The position numbers and the translations under genes were made by a program. From assembly GCA_947497905.1 (NCBI GenBank), contig CANMIH010000019.1:1-61872 (forward strand): DNA of 61,872 nt, read 5' to 3'. The notes beneath the pieces are model-generated. The model searched no databases and had not been told where the DNA came from. It saw only the letters and a list, made by a program, of their open reading frames with translations. This document shows, one piece after another, positions 41,940 through 50,912 of this stretch. The first letter of the stretch is position 1. Each line of letters opens with the position of its first letter. This stretch comes from an uncultured Pelagimonas sp. Lineage in GTDB: Bacteria > Pseudomonadota > Alphaproteobacteria > Rhodobacterales > Rhodobacteraceae.

Positions 41940-43244
41940 GTGGATCTCTTTGACAGCCCTGAGGCGGAAAACACCGCGCCACGCCCGCTTGCGGATCGAT
42001 TGCGCCCGCAGGCCCTCGATGAAGTGATTGGCCAGCAGCATATTCTCGGTCCCGAAGCGCCGTTAGGTGTGATGCTGGCGGCAGGCACTTTGGGGTCGAT
42101 TGTATTCTGGGGTCCTCCGGGCGTGGGCAAGACCACAATTGCCCGCCTTTTGGCGGATGTGACTGATCTCCACTTTGTGCAGATCAGCGCGATCTTCACC
42201 GGGGTCCCGGATCTGCGCAAAGTGTTTGATGCGGCCAAACTGCGCCGCAAGACCGGGCAGGGGACGTTGTTGTTTGTGGATGAGATCCATCGCTTCAACA
42301 AAGCCCAACAGGATGGATTTCTGCCCCATATGGAAGATGGCACCATTTTGCTGGTGGGGGCGACGACTGAGAACCCAAGCTTTGAGCTGAACCGCGCCCT
42401 GCTGTCCCGGTCGCAGGTTCTTGTGCTGGAACGGCTTGATACCGACGATCTGGAAAACCTCGTCAAACGTGCCGAGCAAGAGCTGGACCGGACATTGCCC
42501 CTGGATGCTGGTGCACGCGCAGCGCTGCTCGAAATGGCCGATGGGGATGGACGGGCTCTGCTCAATTCAGTCGAACAGGTGATGAGCTGGCCTCTGAGCG
42601 AGCCGCTTGATACGGACGCCCTGAAAACCCGGTTGATGAAGCGCGCGGCGCAGTATGATAAATCCGGGGATGAGCATTACAATCTGATCTCCGCCCTGCA
42701 TAAATCCATCCGGGGATCGGACCCGGATGCGGCCCTGTACTGGCTGGCTCGGATGCTCGAGGGGGGCGAAGACCCCAGATATCTCGCGCGCCGCATGACC
42801 ATGATGTCGACAGAAGACATTGGCCTGGCGGACCCCCAGGCCAATACGGTTTGTTTGAACGCATGGCAGACCTTCGAACGGCTGGGCAGTCCGGAAGGGG
42901 AGCTGGCTCTGGCCAATGCGGCGGTCTATCTGGCGCTGGCACCGAAATCCAACGCGGCCTATGTCGGGATCAAAGCCGCGCGCCGGGCTGCGCGTAAAAC
43001 CGGATCACTGATGCCGCCGAAACATATCCTGAATGCCCCAACTGGCCTGATGAAAGATCAGGGTTATGGGGAGGGCTATGCCTATGATCATGACGCCGAA
43101 GATGGGTTTTCGGGACAGGACTATTTTCCCGAAGACATGCCGCGCGAGCGCTTTTACGACCCGGTGGAACGTGGGTTCGAGCGGGATCTGCGCAAGCGGG
43201 TCGAGTATTTTGACAAACTCCGTCTGCAGCGCAATGCAAAGTAA
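41940..43244 (+). CDS. rarA: Replication-associated AAA+ ATPase RarA (MgsA)
   Basis: 434-residue clamp-loader-like ATPase that acts at stalled forks: PLADRLRPQALDEVIGQQH, Walker A GPPGVGKTT, Walker B FVDEIHRF, GATTENPSFELNRALLSR and the tetramerisation part YNLISALHKSIRGSDPDAALYWLARML. GTG start two bases after the protease stop. It is the usual neighbour of crcB/rluC genes in this group. Confidence 0.96.
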   Translation: MDLFDSPEAENTAPRPLADRLRPQALDEVIGQQHILGPEAPLGVMLAAGTLGSIVFWGPPGVGKTTIARLLADVTDLHFVQISAIFTGVPDLRKVFDAAKLRRKTGQGTLLFVDEIHRFNKAQQDGFLPHMEDGTILLVGATTENPSFELNRALLSRSQVLVLERLDTDDLENLVKRAEQELDRTLPLDAGARAALLEMADGDGRALLNSVEQVMSWPLSEPLDTDALKTRLMKRAAQYDKSGDEHYNLISALHKSIRGSDPDAALYWLARMLEGGEDPRYLARRMTMMSTEDIGLADPQANTVCLNAWQTFERLGSPEGELALANAAVYLALAPKSNAAYVGIKAARRAARKTGSLMPPKHILNAPTGLMKDQGYGEGYAYDHDAEDGFSGQDYFPEDMPRERFYDPVERGFERDLRKRVEYFDKLRLQRNAK

Positions 43245-43282
43245 CGCGTTGCGCTTCTTCTTTTAACAAATACTCCGGGGGA

Positions 43283-43315
43283 GACGCCCCATGGGGCGTC
43301 GGGGGCAGCGCCCCC
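43283..43315. repeat. Double palindrome between rarA and crcB
   Basis: GACGCCCCATGGGGCGTC (43283-43300) is a perfect 18-base palindrome, followed at once by GGGGGCAGCGCCCCC (43301-43315), also a hairpin. No T run follows, so it is not a standard terminator. It looks like a dispersed GC-rich repeat unit of the kind common between Rhodobacteraceae genes. Confidence 0.7.
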
Positions 43316-43354
43316 AGCTTGACAACGCGGCCCCCAATCGCCACACGCAAACCC

Positions 43355-43729
43355 ATGACTGTATTGCTACAAGTAGCCCTTGGGGGTGCCCTTGGCGCCA
43401 GTGCCCGCTATTTGACTGGGCTTGCGATGACCCGAATTTTGGGCCGGGGATTTCCCTGGGGCACGCTGACGGTTAACATTCTTGGCAGCTTTGCCATGGG
43501 CGTTTTGGTGGTCGCACTGTTGCACCTAGGGGGAAACCGCTATGCACCGCTGCTGATGACCGGTGTTTTAGGCGGGTTTACCACCTTTTCGGCCTTTTCC
43601 TTGGATGCTGTGACCCTGTATGAACGCGGCGATATTGCCCTTGCTGCCGTATATGTGGCAGGGTCTGTGATCTTGTCATTGGCCGCGCTCGCTGCGGGCC
43701 TGATCCTCGCGCGGAGTATAACAACATGA
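43355..43729 (+). CDS. crcB: Fluoride channel CrcB/Fluc
   Basis: 124 residues, four membrane helices, acting as a dual-topology dimer that exports fluoride. Motifs: GGALGASARYLTGL at the start, GTLTVNILGSFAMG with the pore Asn, and GVLGGFTTFSAFSLDAV with the phenylalanine-box and sodium-site residues. No fluoride riboswitch is visible upstream. The stop overlaps the next start by ATGA. An in-frame ATG 12 codons earlier does not exist as such; the chosen ATG starts the first helix. Confidence 0.94.
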   Translation: MTVLLQVALGGALGASARYLTGLAMTRILGRGFPWGTLTVNILGSFAMGVLVVALLHLGGNRYAPLLMTGVLGGFTTFSAFSLDAVTLYERGDIALAAVYVAGSVILSLAALAAGLILARSITT

Positions 43730-44766
43730 GCAGAGTTCAAACCATCACCGTCGGTCCGGGCGATGGCGACCAGCGGCTGGATCGCTGGATGAAACGTCTG
43801 TTCCCGCATGTTGCTCAGGGGCGCATCGAAAAGATGTGCCGCAAAGGTGAAATCCGTGTTGATGGTGGCCGCGTAAAGGCCTCCACCCGGCTAGACGTTG
43901 GTCAGCAGGTGCGTATCCCGCCACTGCCGGAACCGGGGCAGGTGGTCAGCCGACCCAAGACCGATATCTCCGACGCCGATGCCGAGATGATCCGCTCCTG
44001 CGTGATCTACCGCGACGATCACATCATCGCGCTGAACAAACCTCCGGGGCTGCCCACACAGGGTGGCAGCAAACAGACCCGTCACGTGGATGGCATGGGC
44101 GAAGCGCTGACCTTTGGGTATGACGAACGACCGCGCCTTGTGCACCGTCTCGACAAGGACACCTCGGGTGTGTTGTTGCTCGCACGGTCGCGCGAGATGG
44201 CAAAGGCGCTGACAACTGCGATCCGCCACCGGGAAACCCGCAAGATCTATTGGGCGCTGGTTGCCGGTGTGCCCACGCCGTATCTGGGTGAAATCCGCTA
44301 TGGTCTGGTCAAGGCTCCGGGCCACGGGCGGTATGGTGAAGGCGAAAAGATGATCGCCGTTCATCCGCGCGATATGGCCCACACGGATGGCGCAAAACGC
44401 GCGCACACGCTCTATGCCACGCTCTACCGTGTGGCCAGCCGGGCGGCCTGGGTCGCCATGGAGCCGTTGACAGGGCGGACTCACCAGCTGCGTGCGCATA
44501 TGGCTGAGATTGGTCATCCCATTATCGGTGATGGCAAATACGGTGGGTCGGGTCAGGAGAACCTTGGTGACGGCTGGGGCGCACAGTTGGGTGGCGTGAT
44601 CTCGAAAAAGCTGCACCTGCACTCGCGGATGATGCGGTTCGAACACCCGGTGACCAAAAAGGAAATCTCAATCAAAGCTCCGTTGCCAGATCATATGGCC
44701 AACAGCTGGGATACCCTGGGATGGACCGAAGATCTTGCGGATGATGACCCGTTTGAGGGGCTGTAA
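43726..44766 (+). CDS. rluC: RluA-family 23S rRNA pseudouridine synthase (RluC-like)
   Basis: 346 residues: an N-terminal S4 RNA-binding domain (about 16-75, RLDRWMKRLFPHVAQGRIEKMCRKGEIRV), and a catalytic domain with HRLDKDTSGVLLLAR (nucleophile Asp143) and PLTGRTHQLRAHMAEIGHPIIGDGKYG. It isomerises uridines in 23S rRNA; the exact sites are unknown. Coupled to crcB upstream and directly abuts the phosphatase gene. Confidence 0.92.
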   Translation: MSRVQTITVGPGDGDQRLDRWMKRLFPHVAQGRIEKMCRKGEIRVDGGRVKASTRLDVGQQVRIPPLPEPGQVVSRPKTDISDADAEMIRSCVIYRDDHIIALNKPPGLPTQGGSKQTRHVDGMGEALTFGYDERPRLVHRLDKDTSGVLLLARSREMAKALTTAIRHRETRKIYWALVAGVPTPYLGEIRYGLVKAPGHGRYGEGEKMIAVHPRDMAHTDGAKRAHTLYATLYRVASRAAWVAMEPLTGRTHQLRAHMAEIGHPIIGDGKYGGSGQENLGDGWGAQLGGVISKKLHLHSRMMRFEHPVTKKEISIKAPLPDHMANSWDTLGWTEDLADDDPFEGL

Positions 44767-45426
44767 ATGGACCTGAAGCTGGTCATTTTTGATGTCGATG
44801 GGACGCTTGTCGACAGTCAGGCCAAGATTTTGGGTGCGATGCAGCATGCGTTTGACGGCGCTGGCCTGAAGCTGCCCTCGCGCGAAGAGGTGCTGGCCGG
44901 GGTTGGACTGTCTCTGCCGATCCTCATCGCGCGCCTGATGCCGGATGAAAGCCCGGAAATCCAAGCCAAACTGGTGACGGGCTACAAAGAGGCGTTCTTT
45001 CTACAACGCCAGCAAGGCGGTCTGTCGCCGCTCTATCCCGGCATTCGTGAGATGCTGGACCGTTTGGCGGGAATCGACCACCTGCTGTTGGGGATTGCGA
45101 CGGGCAAATCCCGGCGTGGGTTGACTGCGCTTCTGGATGGTCTGGATATGGCGTCGCGCTTTGTGACGACGCAGGTTGCCGATGATCATCCGTCAAAACC
45201 CAATCCCTCGATGCTTTTGACGGCGCTGTCTGAGACAGGTATGGCGCCAGAGCAGGCGGTCATGATTGGCGATACTGAATTTGATATGGACATGGCCCGT
45301 GCGGCGCGCATTCGCCCGATTGGCGTCAGCTGGGGCTATCACACACCCGATGTGCTTGCGCCGGCGCCCGTGGCTCAGGATGCCACTGCGCTCGAAGCCA
45401 TGATCCACGAGATGCTGGAGATCTGA
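44767..45426 (+). CDS. HAD-superfamily phosphatase, phosphoglycolate-phosphatase-like
   Basis: 219 residues: motif I FDVDGTLVDS, a helical cap (about 20-85), motif II ATGKSRRG, motif III Lys in DDHPSKPNPSM, and motif IV IGDTEFDMDMA. Substrate could be phosphoglycolate or another small phosphate ester. It starts right after the pseudouridine synthase stop codon and is followed within four bases by the ATP12 gene. Confidence 0.88.
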   Translation: MDLKLVIFDVDGTLVDSQAKILGAMQHAFDGAGLKLPSREEVLAGVGLSLPILIARLMPDESPEIQAKLVTGYKEAFFLQRQQGGLSPLYPGIREMLDRLAGIDHLLLGIATGKSRRGLTALLDGLDMASRFVTTQVADDHPSKPNPSMLLTALSETGMAPEQAVMIGDTEFDMDMARAARIRPIGVSWGYHTPDVLAPAPVAQDATALEAMIHEMLEI

Positions 45427-45430
45427 AACG

Positions 45431-46144
45431 ATGAGTGAATGGGCCCCCAAACGGTTCTGGAAAGCCGCGAATGTGGCGCGTGTTGACACTGGGTTTGCGG
45501 TTCAACTTGACGGTCGCGGCGTCAAAACCCCGGCAAAGACCCCTCTTGTTGTTCCAACCGAGGCGCTTGCCCGCGAGATTGCGGCGGAATGGGACGCACA
45601 GGTCGAGAAAATCGACCCCAACGTCATGCCAGCCACTCGCATGGCCAATTCCGCGCTGGATAAGGTTACAATTCAGTTTGCCGAAGTGGCCGATATGCTG
45701 GCAGCCTATGGCGACAGCGATCTTTTGTGTTATCGCGCAGGCCACCCGGTCGAGCTGGTGGCGCGCCAGAACGAAAAATGGAACCCAATGCTGGATTGGG
45801 CCGAGGCAACATTTGGTGCAAAGCTTGAACCACGCACCGGCGTGATCCATGCGCCGCAGGATAAGACCGCGATCGCCAGGCTCACCGCTGAGGTGCATGC
45901 ACTGAGCGCCTTCCAACTGGCGGCTTTCCACGATCTTGTCTCGTTGTCAGGCTCGCTGGTGCTGGGGTTGGCAGCTGCCAAAGCACAGGCGGACGTTGAA
46001 GAGATCTGGGCGCTGTCGCGTCTTGATGAGCGCTGGCAGGAAGAGCAATGGGGCGAAGACGAAGAAGCGACCGCATTGGCCGAAAGAAAACGTAGCGAAT
46101 TCAAATTTGCGGAAAAGTTTTACCGTCTTGCCACAGAAACCTGA
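45431..46144 (+). CDS. ATP12-type F1-ATPase assembly chaperone
   Basis: 237 residues: FWKAANVARVDTGFAVQLDGRGVKTPAKTPLVVPT, EWDAQ, MPATRMANSALDK and YGDSDLLCYRA are hallmarks of ATP12. In mitochondria it shields the alpha subunit of F1 during assembly, and alphaproteobacteria keep the ancestral form. Last gene of the rarA-to-ATP12 run. Confidence 0.94.
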   Translation: MSEWAPKRFWKAANVARVDTGFAVQLDGRGVKTPAKTPLVVPTEALAREIAAEWDAQVEKIDPNVMPATRMANSALDKVTIQFAEVADMLAAYGDSDLLCYRAGHPVELVARQNEKWNPMLDWAEATFGAKLEPRTGVIHAPQDKTAIARLTAEVHALSAFQLAAFHDLVSLSGSLVLGLAAAKAQADVEEIWALSRLDERWQEEQWGEDEEATALAERKRSEFKFAEKFYRLATET

Positions 46145-46327
46145 CAGGGATGGCTCGAAACGTCGTTTTTCGGGCGAAAAATCAGGGGACTTTGGACGAT
46201 TCGCTTGACCAATGGGCGTGAAACCGCTCATTCTCTGTAGAATTTCATTGTGTTCCCAGTGTCGGTCATCAGGTCCAGCCATAAGGACCACCGTGGTTTT
46301 GAGGCAGAAACCTAGAAAGAGGGAAAT

Positions 46328-47326
46328 ATGAACAAGCTCATTCTCCTGGGCGCATTGGTATACGCCGGAGCGGCATCGTCAGGGACACTTGATGATGTTC
46401 GGGCCAATGGTGTTTTGCGCTGCGGTGTGAATTCCGGGCTTGTCGGATTTGCCACGCAAGACGATGCCGGTGACTGGCAGGGATTCGATGTGGGCCTGTG
46501 TCGCGCTGTAGCAGCCTCAGTTCTTGGGGATGCTTCGGCGGTAGAATTTATTCCGACGTCAAACAAGACACGCTTTACCGCGCTGTTGTCGGGGCAAATC
46601 GATCTTTTGGTGCGCAACACCACCCTGTCGGCGTCAGCAGATGCCAATCTGGATTTCCCAGCGATCAATTATTATGATGGTCAGGGTTTTCTGGCCCCCA
46701 AGGCTTTGGGCGCGACCTCGGCGATCGATTTGTTCGACAAAAGCGTCTGCATTCAGGCCAGCACGACAAGTGCGCTGAATTTGCAGGAGTATTTTGAAAA
46801 ACATAACATCGGCTATACTCCGATTCCAGTGACATCAACCGCCGAAGCCCAAGAGGCCTATCTGTCGGGACGTTGCGATGTTTACAGTTCCGACCTTTCA
46901 GGGCTCGCAGCCATTCGCGCGACCTTTGAAACGCCGAGTGACCATATTCTTTTGCCTGAAATCATCTCGAAAGAGCCTTTGGGGCCTGTGGTGCGGGATG
47001 ATGACAGCGAATGGGCGGGTGTCGTGCGTTGGGTACTGAACGCTCTGATTGCAGCGGAAGAACTCGGGGTAACCTCGGCAAATGTTGAAGAGCTTTCGCA
47101 GGGGGACGCCAAACCCGAGATCAACCGCTTGCTGGGCACCGAAGGCGCGCTGGGTGAGCTCTTGGGGCTTGAGGCGGACTGGGCCGTGGGCGCGATTAAA
47201 GCGGGTGGGAATTATGGCGAATTGTTCGAAAAGAACATCGGTGAGCACACGCCCGTTGGTTTGACCCGTGGATTAAATGCGCAGTGGATCAATGGTGGCC
47301 TGTTGTACAGTCCACCATTTCGCTGA
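46328..47326 (+). CDS. Periplasmic amino-acid-binding protein of the AapJ/BztA family (orphan)
   Basis: 332 residues, signal peptide about 1-19. Mature part: DDVRANGVLRCGVNSGLVGFA, WQGFDVGLCRAVAASVLGD, FIPTSNKTRFTALLSGQIDLLVRNTT and the C-terminal AIKAGGNYGELFEKNIG, as in general amino acid ABC systems. No permease or ATPase gene is adjacent. It may feed a transporter encoded elsewhere or act as a sensor ligand-binding protein. Confidence 0.92.
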   Translation: MNKLILLGALVYAGAASSGTLDDVRANGVLRCGVNSGLVGFATQDDAGDWQGFDVGLCRAVAASVLGDASAVEFIPTSNKTRFTALLSGQIDLLVRNTTLSASADANLDFPAINYYDGQGFLAPKALGATSAIDLFDKSVCIQASTTSALNLQEYFEKHNIGYTPIPVTSTAEAQEAYLSGRCDVYSSDLSGLAAIRATFETPSDHILLPEIISKEPLGPVVRDDDSEWAGVVRWVLNALIAAEELGVTSANVEELSQGDAKPEINRLLGTEGALGELLGLEADWAVGAIKAGGNYGELFEKNIGEHTPVGLTRGLNAQWINGGLLYSPPFR

Positions 47327-47329
47327 GGT

Positions 47330-47815
47330 TCAGCGCATCAGCTCACGCGGAACAACGAAGGCTTCAGCGTGACCTTGCCCTAGTGTGAGTTCCTGCCACG
47401 TGTTGATCTCAAAGCGGGCCACAAGTGTGGCGCAGGTCGGATAATCGCGAAATCCGGAGTGATCGACCGGTTTTGTAAGCAAGCCATTGGCAAAAATCGC
47501 GATGCCGGGATTGTGGCCCACGATCAACACCGTCTGCCCGATGGCGGACTTGAGTTCCTCTAACAAAGTGTCCGGTGCCGCGTGATAAAGCGCGTCCGAA
47601 AAGCGCGTGGGCGCGGTGAGATCCAAACCCGCAAGCGTTTCTCGTGTGCGGGTGGCGGAAGAGCACAACACCTGGTCAGGCTCAAGGTTCTGGGACCTGA
47701 GCCACTCTCCCATCGCTTCTGCAGCCTGTTGTCCTCGTGGATTCAGCGGACGCACATGGTCTTCTAGGTCAAAAGACCAGTCTGATTTGGCGTGGCGCAT
47801 CAAGATCAACAGCAT
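47330..47815 (-). CDS. sixA: SixA-type histidine phosphatase
   Basis: 161 residues of the histidine phosphatase superfamily: catalytic LMRHAKSDW near the start, CSSATRTRETL and IVGHNPGIAIFANGL with the second His. SixA acts on phosphohistidine proteins in enterobacteria; the target here is unknown. It ends four bases from the converging binding-protein gene and follows the 4Fe-4S gene by four bases on the minus strand. Confidence 0.9.
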   Translation of the reverse strand: MLLILMRHAKSDWSFDLEDHVRPLNPRGQQAAEAMGEWLRSQNLEPDQVLCSSATRTRETLAGLDLTAPTRFSDALYHAAPDTLLEELKSAIGQTVLIVGHNPGIAIFANGLLTKPVDHSGFRDYPTCATLVARFEINTWQELTLGQGHAEAFVVPRELMR

Positions 47816-47819
47816 TGGT

Positions 47820-48473
47820 TTAACTCTTTAGGAAAGCGGCGGTATGAAAAGCGGACTGCTCGGGCAGCCGTTGAAAATCGATGGCGACAGGGCAGGCTCG
47901 GCGCGTCAGGCAACCATTGGTGCGGCACTCTTGTCCCGCTTCGCTGCGCAAATGGGCTTTGCAGGTGGGCACGTCATAAAATTTGTCTGGCGCCAGTGCC
48001 CCGACGGGGCAGGCTGTTTCGCAGGGACGATCACAGGTCAGACAGGGGGACACGCCGGGGGCAGGAAGATCAAGCTTTTGGGGCAAGGCAAGCATCCCAC
48101 GGTAGCTGATGAACAACCCTGCTTGAGAATGCACCAAGGGTCCAACAGGCGAGGCCCAACAATGCTGTGAGCCTGCGGCCCAGCGTAGGAACGGCGGATA
48201 GGGCGGGCCATCTGAGGGAAAGATAGCCTCCCCCTGCCAGTCTTGGGCCAAGGTACCGACCACACGCTTTGACCATCGGTCAAGGGGATCCGTGGCTCTG
48301 TCTAAGTATTCCGGCGATGCGGTAAAACGGGCCCAGAAATGCGGTTCGTCCGGGCCCAATAGGACAAGTGTCTGACATCCCTCAGGCGCTGCGTCTTCGG
48401 CACTGGGGTGAAGCCCCCCTCTGAGGGCCAACCCCTGTGCCTTTGCCGCATCAGAGAGCGCCTGCCAGCTCAT
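47820..48473 (-). CDS. 4Fe-4S ferredoxin-type protein (QueG-like C-terminal region)
   Basis: 217 residues. Residues 1-140 are unassigned, with WASPVGPLVHSQAGLFISYRGML. The C-terminal part has two Cys clusters, CLTCDRPCETACPVGAL and CKAHLRSEAGQECRTNGC-TRRACP, as in a ferredoxin domain of epoxyqueuosine-reductase-like proteins. It lacks the corrinoid-binding portion, so it is not QueG itself. The start shares one base with the argB stop (TGATG). Function unknown. Confidence 0.8.
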   Translation of the reverse strand: MSWQALSDAAKAQGLALRGGLHPSAEDAAPEGCQTLVLLGPDEPHFWARFTASPEYLDRATDPLDRWSKRVVGTLAQDWQGEAIFPSDGPPYPPFLRWAAGSQHCWASPVGPLVHSQAGLFISYRGMLALPQKLDLPAPGVSPCLTCDRPCETACPVGALAPDKFYDVPTCKAHLRSEAGQECRTNGCLTRRACPVAIDFQRLPEQSAFHTAAFLKS

Positions 48474-49360
48474 CAGCTCTCCCGTGGGGGAAGATCGGAG
48501 GGGCGGATCATCGACCCTGATCCATGTTCGGTAAAAAGCTCCAACAGACAGGCATTCGACACGCGACCATCAATGATCACGACCCCCCGCACGCCCGCGT
48601 CGATGGCTTTCAGAGCGGTTTCGGTTTTTGGAATCATCCCGCCGGCAATTGTGCCGTTCTGGATCATCTCTTGGACATCTTCCGGGGTCATTTCGGTAAC
48701 GACTTCGCCCGTGCTGTCTTTGACGCCCGCTACATCTGTCAGCAACAACAGGCGGTCGGCTTTCAATGCGCCCGCAATGGCGCCTGCGGCGGTGTCTCCG
48801 TTGACGTTATAGGTCTGATGGCCGTCACGCCCCGTGCCTACGGGGGCCACAACAGGGATGATATTGGATTCAAACAGATCTGTGAGAACCTGCGCGTTCA
48901 TCTCAACGGGGCGTCCCACAAACCCAAGTTCGGGATCGTCCGGTTCGCAGACCATCAGGTTGTCGTCTTTGCCGGAGAGGCCCACGGCGCGGCCGCCTTC
49001 CTCCATGATGGCCTGAACGATGCGTTTGTTGACGCGCCCTGTCAGAACCATTTCGACGACTTCGACAACCGCCTGATCTGTCACGCGTTTGCCGCGGACA
49101 AAGGATGATTCGATATTCAATCGGCCCAGCATCTCATTGATCATCGGGCCACCGCCGTGCACGACAACGGGGTTCACGCCAACCTGGCGCATCAGGACAA
49201 TGTCGCGGGCAAATTGCGCCATCGCCTCATCGTCGCCCATGGCATTGCCGCCAAACTTCACCACAACCACGGCACCGGTGTATCGCTGCAGATAGGGGAG
49301 CGCTTCGGACAGGGTGCGGGCGGTGGCGATCCAGTCGCGGGTCATGTTCTGCTTTCTCAT
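48473..49360 (-). CDS. argB: Acetylglutamate kinase
   Basis: 295 residues. The enzyme phosphorylates N-acetylglutamate in arginine biosynthesis. It has [78 protein letters not shown] and the [11 protein letters not shown] end. GAGG lies eight bases before the ATG at 49360 but only two before the one at 49366, so I prefer 49360. It leads the argB / 4Fe-4S / sixA unit. Confidence 0.95.
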   Translation of the reverse strand: MRKQNMTRDWIATARTLSEALPYLQRYTGAVVVVKFGGNAMGDDEAMAQFARDIVLMRQVGVNPVVVHGGGPMINEMLGRLNIESSFVRGKRVTDQAVVEVVEMVLTGRVNKRIVQAIMEEGGRAVGLSGKDDNLMVCEPDDPELGFVGRPVEMNAQVLTDLFESNIIPVVAPVGTGRDGHQTYNVNGDTAAGAIAGALKADRLLLLTDVAGVKDSTGEVVTEMTPEDVQEMIQNGTIAGGMIPKTETALKAIDAGVRGVVIIDGRVSNACLLELFTEHGSGSMIRPSDLPPRES

Positions 49361-49469
49361 GGTCATATCCTCTTGACCGCTTGTGTTACGCGGCTACATC
49401 GCCTCTGCCAAGACCTCATTGCTCCTGCGTGTCAGGGTGCTACCTTGCGAGCAACAACAGGAGAGACCC

Positions 49470-50198
49470 ATGGCCCAGCGAACATTGCTTTTGACCGGCG
49501 CGAGCCGAGGAATTGGTCATGCAACGGTGCGCAAGTTCAGCGCAGAAGGCTGGCGGGTTTTGACCTGCTCCCGGCAAGAGTTTTCCCCGCATTGTCCCTG
49601 GCCCGGTGGCGAGGAGAACCACATCAAACTCGACCTTGGAGATCCCGCTGATACCATAAATGCCATTGGTATTATTCAAGAAAAGTTGGATGGACGGTTG
49701 GATGCGCTGGTCAATAATGCAGGCATTTCACCCAAAGGGCCGGAGGGGGAACGCCTCAGCACACTGGACACGGATCTGATGGATTGGGGCAAGGTGTTCC
49801 ACGTCAATTTCTTTGCCCCAGTTGTTCTCGCACGTGGTCTCAAAGATGAACTGGCCGAGGCCAAGGGGGCTGTGGTCAATGTGACGTCCATTGCAGGAAG
49901 CCGCGTTCATCCGTTTGCAGGTGCGGCCTATGCGACGTCAAAGGCCGCGCTTGCGGCTCTGACCCGCGAAATGGCGCATGATTTTGGCCCATTGGGTGTG
50001 CGGGTCAACGCCATTGCTCCGGGTGAAGTCGAAACATCGATTCTCTCACCTGGGACTGACAAGATTGTGGAAAAGCTGCCGATGCGTCGTTTGGGGCAAC
50101 CCGAAGAAGTGGCCGACGCGATCTATTTTCTCTGCTCAGAAGGGAGCAGTTATATTTCGGGCACCGAGATCGAAATCAACGGTGCCCAACACGTCTAA
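49470..50198 (+). CDS. Short-chain dehydrogenase/reductase
   Basis: 242 residues of the classical SDR type: TGASRGIGHATV for the cofactor, VNNAGISP, catalytic Ser in VNVTSIAGS and the YATSK pair, and the C-terminal VADAIYFLCSEGSSYISGTEIEINGA. The substrate is unknown. AGGAGAG precedes the ATG. Divergent from argB. Confidence 0.92.
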   Translation: MAQRTLLLTGASRGIGHATVRKFSAEGWRVLTCSRQEFSPHCPWPGGEENHIKLDLGDPADTINAIGIIQEKLDGRLDALVNNAGISPKGPEGERLSTLDTDLMDWGKVFHVNFFAPVVLARGLKDELAEAKGAVVNVTSIAGSRVHPFAGAAYATSKAALAALTREMAHDFGPLGVRVNAIAPGEVETSILSPGTDKIVEKLPMRRLGQPEEVADAIYFLCSEGSSYISGTEIEINGAQHV

Positions 50199-50253
50199 CT
50201 GTTTCACCAGCAAACGTTTGGGGTGACGGGACGATCCCATCACCCGCGTTGGT

Positions 50254-50910
50254 TTATTCCAACCCAGCGATAATCGCACGGAGGGTCGGAATTCCGTCAC
50301 CCTTTTCACTGCTGGTCAGCACAATCTCGGGGTAGGCTGCGGGGTGCTTTGCCAGCGCCGCGCGGACCTGTGCCAGAACCTTGTCGTGGTCTTTGGCTTT
50401 GACCTTGTCGGCCTTCGTCAACACCACTTGAAAGGTCAATGCAGAGCGATCCAGAAGCTTCATGATCTCTTCATCGACGGCTTTGACGCCATGACGGAAG
50501 TCGATCAACACAAAGGCACGCCGCAGATTGGCGCGTCCTGCGAGGTAGTTTTTCAACAGGTTCTGCCATTTTGCCACGACATCAAGCGGCGCGTTGGCAA
50601 AGCCATAGCCGGGGAGGTCGACGAGAAAATGATCGGCTCCGATGGTGAAAAAGTTGATCTCCTGCGTACGCCCGGGGGTGTTGGAGGCACGCGCCAATCC
50701 CTTGCGGCCGGTCAAGGCATTGATCAGACTTGATTTCCCGACGTTGGACCGGCCCGCAAAGCACACTTCGACCCGGTCATCCGGAGGCAGGCCATCCATG
50801 GCCACAACCCCTTTGAGGAATTCCACCTCATGGCCGGTTAGCAATTTGCGCGCGGCTTCGCGCGACGCATCATCAGGCTCTTCCGCGAAGGGAAAGGGCA
50901 ATTGTTCCAT
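50254..50910 (-). CDS. engB: Ribosome biogenesis GTPase EngB (YihA/YsxC)
   Basis: 218 residues: G1 GRSNVGKSSLINAL, G3 DLPGYGFA, G4 TKADK, G5 SSEKGDG. The protein helps late 50S assembly. It follows the MOSC gene by two bases on the minus strand, so yidC, MOSC and engB form one unit. Confidence 0.96.
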   Translation of the reverse strand: MEQLPFPFAEEPDDASREAARKLLTGHEVEFLKGVVAMDGLPPDDRVEVCFAGRSNVGKSSLINALTGRKGLARASNTPGRTQEINFFTIGADHFLVDLPGYGFANAPLDVVAKWQNLLKNYLAGRANLRRAFVLIDFRHGVKAVDEEIMKLLDRSALTFQVVLTKADKVKAKDHDKVLAQVRAALAKHPAAYPEIVLTSSEKGDGIPTLRAIIAGLE

Positions 50911-50912
50911 TG

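Noticed and set aside
43245-43354. Fluoride riboswitch before crcB
   Set aside because: Looked for because crcB often has one. The interval consists mostly of the two palindromes and shows no riboswitch-like pseudoknot core.
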